A program made the translations under genes and the position numbers. Shown here piece after piece: positions 6,158 to 11,139 of a stretch of 11,139 nt of DNA. The notes beneath the pieces are model-generated. The model was not told where the DNA came from. It saw only the letters and a list, made by a program, of their open reading frames with translations, and did not search any database. How positions within the stretch are numbered: the first letter of the stretch is position 1; every line of letters starts with the position of its first letter. The stretch is from CAZMCH01 sp964564735 (lineage in GTDB: Bacteria > Poribacteria > DTPJ01): assembly GCA_964564735.1 (NCBI GenBank), contig CAZMCH010000119.1:1-11139 (forward strand), read 5' to 3'.

Positions 6158-6193
6158 GTCGTTTTTTTGCAAAATTACAATCCTATACAATAC

Positions 6194-6410
6194 TGCTTTA
6201 CCGAATTAATTATTTATAGAACGCTGATTAAGCGAATTTGGCAGATTAAAGCGGATAGAAAAATCGTAAAATGTAATTCGTGAAACGTAAGACGTATTAC
6301 GCATAACGCATAGCACATTAAGTATCACTCATTACGAACTAAATCAGCGTCAATCAGCTTAATCCGTTTCATCCGCGTTCTATTCCTAAAAAAATTAATC
6401 TGGTCAAGCA
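6194..6410 (-). repeat. Intergenic repeat with inverted arms, copy 2
   Basis: About 217 bp, same orientation as the copy at 5286-5480. The ends are TGCTTTACCGAATTA on the left and TAATCTGGTCAAGCA on the right; the right end read backwards is TGCTTGACCAGATTA, so the element has terminal inverted repeats of about 15 bp. The inner arms are 6217-6256 (TAGAACGCTGATTAAGC to GCGGAT) and 6343-6382 (ATCAGCGTCAATCAGCTTAA to CCGCGTTCTA). The core holds CGTAA/TTACG motifs and the shared CATTACGAACTAAATCAGCG junction. The element directly abuts the stop codon (6411-6413) of the membrane-protein gene. Together with the hisB leader it fills the 337-nt gap; I see no gene there. Confidence 0.82.
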
Positions 6411-6860
6411 CTATTCGGGCAATTTCCTTGCCCATAAATATATCATGAAATTCATACCACATATAAAGCCAAATATATATGACTGAACAATAGCCAAAAT
6501 TGGATCGCTATCGCTTTTAACAAAACTAACCACCATCGGCAAACCAAGCGCAATAAATGTAAATACCGCATTTTTTATCCCGCTAGATGTCTTTACAATG
6601 TTTATGCGACCAAGTAGCGACTCAAAGTAATATTTATCAAATATTCTTGATGTCCAGATGCCACTTACACCGCCAAGTATTAATCCGCCTAAGAATAACA
6701 AAAAGGCTTCAATTTGATTGCCCTCTTGTATTGCACGAAACATCCACATCACTTCACCAAATATACACGCTATAAACATTACAATCAGCGTAAAAGGCTT
6801 CATTAGAAATGGAAGCATCCGCCTTCTTAACTTATTATTATTTGGATCAGGATTATTCAT
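6411..6860 (-). CDS. Small four-helix membrane protein of unknown function
   Basis: 149 residues; I do not recognise a family. The first 20 residues are polar, with KLRRR at 10-14 (positive-inside signal). Four hydrophobic helices follow at about 22-42, 51-70, 95-114 and 120-143. Helices 2 and 4 contain Gly-rich faces (GGLILGGVSG, GFICGMNF). A cytoplasmic or loop segment at about 71-94 has charged residues (SRIFDKYYFE). It ends in ARKLPE with a TAG stop. Its ATG overlaps the hisC TAA by one base (TAATG) and has no strong Shine-Dalgarno, so translation is probably coupled to hisC. No catalytic residues are evident. Position after hisC does not by itself imply a role in histidine metabolism. 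A real gene is likely because of the coupling and the consistent helix pattern. Confidence 0.75.
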   Translation of the reverse strand: MNNPDPNNNKLRRRMLPFLMKPFTLIVMFIACIFGEVMWMFRAIQEGNQIEAFLLFLGGLILGGVSGIWTSRIFDKYYFESLLGRINIVKTSSGIKNAVFTFIALGLPMVVSFVKSDSDPILAIVQSYIFGFICGMNFMIYLWARKLPE

Positions 6861-7927
6861 TACTGACTTTCTAAAATTGTAAGAAAAGCATCATTTTCTT
6901 CTGGTTTTCCAACTGTAACTCTCAGGCAATTTTCAAGAAGACCTTTCTCATTCAAGTTTCTGATCAATATTCCATTTTCCAAAAATGCTGAAAAAAGTTC
7001 GTCTGCATTTGTATTTGTGCGAAATAGTATAAAATTTGCGTCAGAATGAAATTGCTTTATACCATCTATTTTGTCAATTCCATTGATCAATCTATCTCGT
7101 TCTCGTAGAATTTGATTTATATAACCAGACATTTGATCTTTATGATTCAGTAGTATCAAAGCAATCTTTTGGGATAGGCTATTGATATTATAAACCATTT
7201 TGACTTTCATAATTTGCTTTGTTATGCTCTCATTTGCGATCATATAGCCAACTCTCAGCCCCGCAAGACCATAAGCCTTTGAGAATGTCCTTAGAATCAC
7301 AAGATTTTCATATTTATCAAGCAAAGGCAAAAAAGTGTTGCCTGAAAATTCATAATAAGCCTCATCAAGAACAATGATTGATTTGCTTTCATGCTCTATA
7401 ATATCCATTATGCCTTGATTTGAAAAGCAGTTACCCGTTGGATTATTGGGATGGCTGATAAATACAATGCTTTTATCAACACTATCCATTTTTGATATTA
7501 TCTCATCTTGTTTGAGTTCAAAATCTTTTGAAAGAGGCACTCCAATTGACTTTGTTCCCCATACGTCAGCAAATATGCCATAGATTGAAAATGTCGGAGT
7601 AGGAAATATCACACCTGTCTTATTTCCACCAAAGGCGGATATAATATAGCTTATAAGTTCATCAGACCCATTGCCAATTACCAATTTATTTGTATCAACA
7701 TTAAGTTGGGATGATAAAGCCTGTCTTAACTCAAATGCTGATGGATCAGGATAGCGATTAAAATGATGATTATATATTTCCTTTGCAATTACATCCTTTA
7801 TATTTTCAGGAATATTGTATGGATTTTCATTTGCATCCATCTTAATTTTATATGGAACATCCTTTACGATATAAGGTTTTAAGCTAGCAACATCCGATCT
7901 TATGAGATCGTCAATTTCAAATCTCAT
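6860..7927 (-). CDS. hisC: Histidinol-phosphate aminotransferase HisC
   Basis: Pyridoxal-phosphate fold-type I aminotransferase converting imidazole acetol phosphate and glutamate to histidinol phosphate, the step right after HisB. Length is 355 residues, normal. Motifs in order: NENPYNIP (33-40) at the N-terminus, GNGSDELI (85-92) binding the cofactor phosphate, SHPNNPTG (158-165), DEAYYEF (188-194) whose Asp contacts the pyridine nitrogen, and FSKAYGLAGLRVGY (215-228) with the Schiff-base Lys at 217. The C-terminal RVTVG segment carries the Arg expected to hold the substrate carboxylate or phosphate. Its ATG overlaps the murA TGA by 4 nt (ATGA), with AAAGGG 7 nt upstream, and its TAA overlaps the next start. 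Members of this family can also act on aromatic amino acids, but the presence of hisB nearby supports the histidine role. Confidence 0.95.
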   Translation of the reverse strand: MRFEIDDLIRSDVASLKPYIVKDVPYKIKMDANENPYNIPENIKDVIAKEIYNHHFNRYPDPSAFELRQALSSQLNVDTNKLVIGNGSDELISYIISAFGGNKTGVIFPTPTFSIYGIFADVWGTKSIGVPLSKDFELKQDEIISKMDSVDKSIVFISHPNNPTGNCFSNQGIMDIIEHESKSIIVLDEAYYEFSGNTFLPLLDKYENLVILRTFSKAYGLAGLRVGYMIANESITKQIMKVKMVYNINSLSQKIALILLNHKDQMSGYINQILRERDRLINGIDKIDGIKQFHSDANFILFRTNTNADELFSAFLENGILIRNLNEKGLLENCLRVTVGKPEENDAFLTILESQ

Positions 7928-9186
7928 TCTGTAACCCTTTCTATGTCTGCGCCAACGCCTGCAAGTTTTCTCTCCATATTTTCATATCCACGATCAATAT
8001 GATATACTCTTGATACAACTGTCATGTTATCTGCTGATAATCCAGCAAGCACAAGTCCTGCACCGCCTCGCAATTCAGAAGCCATCACTGGCGCACCGCT
8101 CAATCTTTCTACACCCTTTACAACTGCACTTGCACCCTCTACTTTTATATCAGCACCCATTCTATTTAATTCGCTGATATGTATAAACCTATCTGTAAAT
8201 ATTCCTTCTGTTATAACACTTATGCCCGGAACCGTTGCTAATAAAGACATCATTTGAGGCTGAACATCAGTTGGAAATCCGGGAAAAGGAGCCGTTCTAA
8301 TATCAGCAGGCTTCAATGGATCATTTGCTATCACTCTTAAACAATCATTTTCCTCTTTAATATCAACACCGATCTCTTTTAGTTTTTGAATAACCGACTG
8401 AAGATGAGAAATATTGCAGTTCTTGATCAAGATATTCCCTCTTGTAATTGCACTCGCAACCATATAAGTTGCAGATTCTATTCTGTCAGGTATAACGGTA
8501 TGCTCTGTTCCATGTAATTTATCAACACCATGTATAGTCAACAAAGGTGTTCCTGCGCCTTCTATGTTTGCTCCCATTGAGTTGAGAAATGAAGCTAATT
8601 CTATTATCTGAGGCTCACATGAAGCCTCTTTTATAATAGTAACCCCATCAGCCTTCACAGCGGACATCATCACATTTATTGTTGCCCCAACACTTGTGCC
8701 ATGTATTCCACTAAGATAGATTTCATTCCCAACTAATTTGTCTGCTTTTGCAATAATATAGCCATGCTCAATTTTGATTTCTGCCCCAAGTTTTTCTAAT
8801 CCCAAGAGATGAAGGTCAACAGGTCTTGTTCCAATAACACACCCGCCCGGAAATGAAACCTTCGCTTTATGAATCCTGCCAAGTAATGCACCCAAAACAT
8901 AAATAGATGCGCGCATTTTTCGAACAAGATCATAAGGGGCTTCAAATCCATCACATTTAGACGGGTCTATTCTCAAGTCTGTGCCATTAAAGTCTATTTT
9001 TGCCCCCAATGCTTCAAGTAATCCTACCATCGACTCAATATCTGCTAATCTTGGGACATTATGTATTATGCTAACTTCATCAGACAATATTCCTGCAACA
9101 ATTAAAGGTAAAGCCTCATTTTTTGACCCGCTAATCTCAATTTCGCCTTCGAGTCTTTTTCCGCCATGTATAATAAATTTATCCAT
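7924..9186 (-). CDS. murA: UDP-N-acetylglucosamine 1-carboxyvinyltransferase MurA
   Basis: Transfers enolpyruvate from phosphoenolpyruvate to UDP-GlcNAc, the first committed step of peptidoglycan synthesis, in the cytosol. The 420 residues match the usual length. SGSKNEALP at 19-27 places the catalytic Lys at 22. MRAS (91-94) gives the conserved Arg 92. PGGCVIGTRPVDLH (113-126) contains the active-site loop with Cys 116 and Arg 121; a Cys rather than Asp here is the form normally blocked by fosfomycin. FPGFPTDVQPQMM near residue 300 holds the catalytic Asp. The C-terminal block with RGGAGLVLAGL is also typical. AGGGAA lies 7 nt before the ATG, which overlaps the TAA of the DUF1080 gene by one base, and its TGA overlaps the hisC start. 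The product shows that the organism makes a peptidoglycan precursor. Confidence 0.97.
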   Translation of the reverse strand: MDKFIIHGGKRLEGEIEISGSKNEALPLIVAGILSDEVSIIHNVPRLADIESMVGLLEALGAKIDFNGTDLRIDPSKCDGFEAPYDLVRKMRASIYVLGALLGRIHKAKVSFPGGCVIGTRPVDLHLLGLEKLGAEIKIEHGYIIAKADKLVGNEIYLSGIHGTSVGATINVMMSAVKADGVTIIKEASCEPQIIELASFLNSMGANIEGAGTPLLTIHGVDKLHGTEHTVIPDRIESATYMVASAITRGNILIKNCNISHLQSVIQKLKEIGVDIKEENDCLRVIANDPLKPADIRTAPFPGFPTDVQPQMMSLLATVPGISVITEGIFTDRFIHISELNRMGADIKVEGASAVVKGVERLSGAPVMASELRGGAGLVLAGLSADNMTVVSRVYHIDRGYENMERKLAGVGADIERVTE

Positions 9187-9722
9187 TATAATTCCCTGAT
9201 TTTTATATTTCTATAAAGCACCGGACCATGATCTCCCTGTAACATTAATGGTCCTTTTGGAGGATTTTCTCCCGGCTTTAACTCTCCGCCTGTAGGTCCT
9301 TTTATTGTTACGTCTTTATGTATGACTTTATCGTTCAACACTACGGTTAAAACCATGCCTTTGAGAGTAATATCCATAGTTTGCCATTCACCTGCTGGTT
9401 TGCTTGCCTCAACATCAACGGATTTTTGATTATATAGCGCTCCGTTTTCTCCGGGATAGTTGATTGTTTTGCCAAGACTATCCAATACTTGCAATTCATA
9501 TTGACCACGTAGATAAATACCGCTATTACTGTCTTTTGGAACAAGATATTCTATATGTAGCTCAAAATCACCAAACTCTTGTTCGCTTATAATATCAACA
9601 CCAACACCCGTATTATCGAGTATACCGTCATGGGCAATCCATTTATGCTCTTTTGCATTTCCTCTCATTTTCCAGCCTGTAAGGTCTTTACCATTAAATA
9701 GCTCTATCCATTCTTTTGACAT
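9186..9722 (-). CDS. DUF1080 / 3-keto-disaccharide hydrolase-like protein
   Basis: 178 residues, a single concanavalin-like beta-sandwich of the DUF1080 family (3-keto-disaccharide hydrolase domain). The signature start WIELFNGKDLTGWKMRG (5-21) is followed by the block DFELHIEYLVPKDSNSGIYL (about 48-67) and QGDHGPVLYRNIKIREL at the C-terminus. Some family members cleave 3-keto-glycosides formed by Gfo/Idh-type dehydrogenases, but many are untested. No signal peptide is seen although many relatives are exported; this copy appears cytosolic. The start is well supported by AAGGAGG 9 nt upstream. The stop overlaps the murA ATG by one base, an unexpected pairing of a sugar-hydrolase family with a cell-wall gene. 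The Gfo/Idh dehydrogenases 5 kb away could supply keto-sugars, but that link is only inference. Confidence 0.88.
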   Translation of the reverse strand: MSKEWIELFNGKDLTGWKMRGNAKEHKWIAHDGILDNTGVGVDIISEQEFGDFELHIEYLVPKDSNSGIYLRGQYELQVLDSLGKTINYPGENGALYNQKSVDVEASKPAGEWQTMDITLKGMVLTVVLNDKVIHKDVTIKGPTGGELKPGENPPKGPLMLQGDHGPVLYRNIKIREL

Positions 9723-9755
9723 AAAATTAATCCTCCTTAGAACATTTACCAGAAA

Positions 9756-10544
9756 TTATTTAATCTGGTTGTTTTGCATTGTTGAGGTCATCATTTGCAT
9801 CATCACAAGTCCTGTGAATTGTTCTTTTGTTACCTGGGTATAACCGCTTGTCTTGGGTTCAAACTTATCCAATGGTATATCAACATCAAATCTGATTTCA
9901 TCAAAATTGACTACTGTATTTCCACCAACTGGATCATTTATTTCATACTTTATAGGGTCCCAAACCCTATCAAGAATATATACAACCGTATTTCCCTTTT
10001 GTTTTGGGTCATTAGGTTTCATAATTATTTTATGAACCTGCTTTTGCTTTATAGTCAATAATCCACCATAAGTAACGTTTGTTTCAATCCAGAATCTTTC
10101 TCTATCTTTTGGTTGTAAACCTCTAAATACCTTTTGTGGAACTTGTATTGTGGTAAATTGTTTGGTTGCAGGAAGAATAGCTGTCGCTATTATGGGCATT
10201 TTCCCGGGCAAAACGATCTGTATATTCCCTAGATTTCCCGTAACATCAATAAACATTTTATTCGATTGAACAGCATATATATCAAGTTTAGTATCCAAAA
10301 GCAACGGTGGGCTTAACTTTGCATTTGGATTAATTCTGCCTTCCCCTTTGATTGACATCTTAATTATTGCACTATTAACTCCTTTTATTTCATCAGAAAA
10401 AAGGGCATCATATTTTCTAAATGTCTTTTCCAAAATTGATTTAGCTTTTGATGACGAATTTTGAGAATAACAAACAGAAACCGATAATATTGTAAATAAC
10501 ACTACTATTATAATTAATATTGATGATTTTTTAATGATCTGCAT
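9756..10544 (-). CDS. Exported LolA-like / outer-membrane lipoprotein-sorting-like protein
   Basis: 262 residues. The N-terminus is a clear signal peptide: KK at 5-6, a hydrophobic stretch from about 8 to 23, and likely signal peptidase I cleavage near CYS-Q at 26-28. The Cys at 25 does not sit in a good lipobox, as Val precedes it. The mature part begins with a helical stretch (SSSKAKSILEKTFRKYDALF). Alternating beta strands follow with repeated Lys-Met/Ile-Phe patterns and the DPIKYEINDPVGGNTVVNFD segment, then VDIPLDKFEPKTSGYTQV. This layout resembles periplasmic LolA-type half-barrels that bind lipid chains. The assignment rests on fold-like pattern and not on decisive residues. The C-terminus ends in a Met/Gln/Thr-rich tail. 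AAAAGGGAG precedes the ATG by 8 nt. It sits 33 nt before DUF1080 and 106 nt after priA. Confidence 0.55.
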   Translation of the reverse strand: MQIIKKSSILIIIVVLFTILSVSVCYSQNSSSKAKSILEKTFRKYDALFSDEIKGVNSAIIKMSIKGEGRINPNAKLSPPLLLDTKLDIYAVQSNKMFIDVTGNLGNIQIVLPGKMPIIATAILPATKQFTTIQVPQKVFRGLQPKDRERFWIETNVTYGGLLTIKQKQVHKIIMKPNDPKQKGNTVVYILDRVWDPIKYEINDPVGGNTVVNFDEIRFDVDIPLDKFEPKTSGYTQVTKEQFTGLVMMQMMTSTMQNNQIK

Positions 10545-10572
10545 TATAAAAACTCCCTTTTAGGTGTGTCAA
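10543..10572 (-). promoter_or_regulatory. Consensus-like -35/-10 pair overlapping a start codon
   Basis: On the minus strand TTGACA (10572-10567) and TATAAT (10548-10543) both match the sigma-70 consensus exactly, spaced 18 bp. The -10 box overlaps the ATG of the LolA-like gene, and that gene's Shine-Dalgarno lies in the spacer. A transcript from here would start inside codon 3 or so and lack this start, so it could serve only the downstream DUF1080-murA-hisC genes. It may be coincidence in AT-rich DNA. Confidence 0.3.
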
Positions 10573-10650
10573 GAATTGATTATTATCTAACAAATATGAA
10601 GACGAAAACATTATAATCATTGGTTTACTTTTATCCCTAAAATAGCATTA

Positions 10651-11139
10651 TTACAATATCGTCATTGGGTCCATATCAATAATAACGGAAACATCGCCCT
10701 TTGTAATCTGTGATGGGAATTTATCAAAAGCCATATTTATCAATTTATTAATCTCCATTGGGTCGACAGATTTTAATAATATTTGCCAACGAAAATAACT
10801 TTTTATTTTTGCGATTGGCGCAGGCGCAGGACCTATAATTTCTAGTTCTGGAAAATTTGCTTCCTGAAATGATCGCATAATGCTTTCCAGTTCATCTGCG
10901 GACTTCATTGTTGCACTTTCAGATAATCCCCTGAGAAGTATTCTAGCAAAATGAGTGAAAGGTGGATAGGCAAACATTTCACGATTGGCGATTTCTTGGC
11001 GATAAAAACTGCGATAATCATGATCTTGTGCAGCAAGGATGCTGTAATGTTCAGGATTATAGGTTTGTATTATAACTTCACCTCCAGCTTGGCTTCTGCC
11101 TGATCTGCCTGCAACCTGTGTTAATATGTCAAAGGTGCG
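10651..11139 (-). CDS. priA: Primosomal protein N' PriA, C-terminal part (cut by window edge)
   Basis: The open frame runs from the right edge to the TAA at 10651, giving the last 162 residues of the replication-restart helicase (full length usually over 700). It opens with RTFDILTQVAGRSGR, helicase motif VI, whose Arg residues contact ATP. EVIIQTYNPEHYSI and HDYRSFYRQEI follow, then REMFAYPPFTHFARILLRG, all hallmarks of PriA. The last residues, VIIDMDPMTIL, match the conserved C-terminal end. PriA reloads the replicative helicase at stalled forks. An internal Met at 10975-10977 could look like a start for a 108-residue gene, but the conserved frame continues upstream without a break. No intrinsic terminator is evident in the 106 nt before the next gene, so read-through into the LolA-like gene is possible. 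Confidence 0.96.
   Translation of the reverse strand, partial: RTFDILTQVAGRSGRSQAGGEVIIQTYNPEHYSILAAQDHDYRSFYRQEIANREMFAYPPFTHFARILLRGLSESATMKSADELESIMRSFQEANFPELEIIGPAPAPIAKIKSYFRWQILLKSVDPMEINKLINMAFDKFPSQITKGDVSVIIDMDPMTIL

Noticed and set aside
5286..6410. CRISPR array
   Set aside because: There are only two long copies separated by a gene, with internal dyad symmetry; no short regular repeats with unique spacers.
7924..9186. Fosfomycin-resistant MurA variant
   Set aside because: The active-site loop has Cys at residue 116, the drug-sensitive form, not Asp.
10651..10977. Separate 108-residue gene starting at the ATG at 10977
   Set aside because: The frame upstream is open to the window edge and encodes PriA helicase motif VI and flanking conserved sequence.

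Overview
The window is AT-rich bacterial DNA (roughly 35-40% G+C by eye). Every gene I can support lies on the minus strand, so transcription runs from high to low coordinates. I see no tRNA, rRNA, CRISPR array or transposase gene. A LolA-like exported protein suggests a cell with an outer membrane. The mix of Gfo/Idh/MocA oxidoreductases, a HemE-like (UROD-fold) protein that is not HemE, and a DUF1080 protein recalls uncultured Poribacteria- or Planctomycetes-like lineages. That placement rests on family content only and is tentative.

Right part (11139 to 6411, in transcription order): the C-terminal end of PriA (cut by the window edge), an exported LolA-like protein, a DUF1080 (3-keto-disaccharide hydrolase-like) protein, MurA, HisC and a small four-helix membrane protein. 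The last four genes are joined by 1-4 nt start/stop overlaps and should be translationally coupled. This puts cell-wall precursor synthesis and histidine biosynthesis in one transcript.

Middle part (6410 to 4408): hisB and a DUF4438 gene. Each is preceded, in transcription order, by a copy of a roughly 200-bp intergenic repeat. The repeat has degenerate inverted arms and a shared end sequence (TGCTTGACCA-like), and resembles a small non-autonomous element. Both copies start within 2 nt of an upstream stop codon and have the same orientation. A decayed third relic may sit directly after the DUF4438 stop. hisB also has a 10-bp perfect inverted repeat in its leader.

Left part (4214 to 1): a probable catabolic or sugar-modification cluster of two different Gfo/Idh/MocA dehydrogenases flanking a HemE-like protein, then an MFS transporter. 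The spacers carry a perfect-period heptamer array and a long hairpin. The MFS gene has an in-frame TAG after its sixth membrane helix, and the open frame continues to the window edge, so it is either disrupted or read through.

Two database-style starts are corrected here: hisB begins at 6073 and the DUF4438 gene at 5271 (each ATG is supported by a Shine-Dalgarno sequence, against an upstream TTG). The priA fragment is open to the right edge, not a 108-residue gene.
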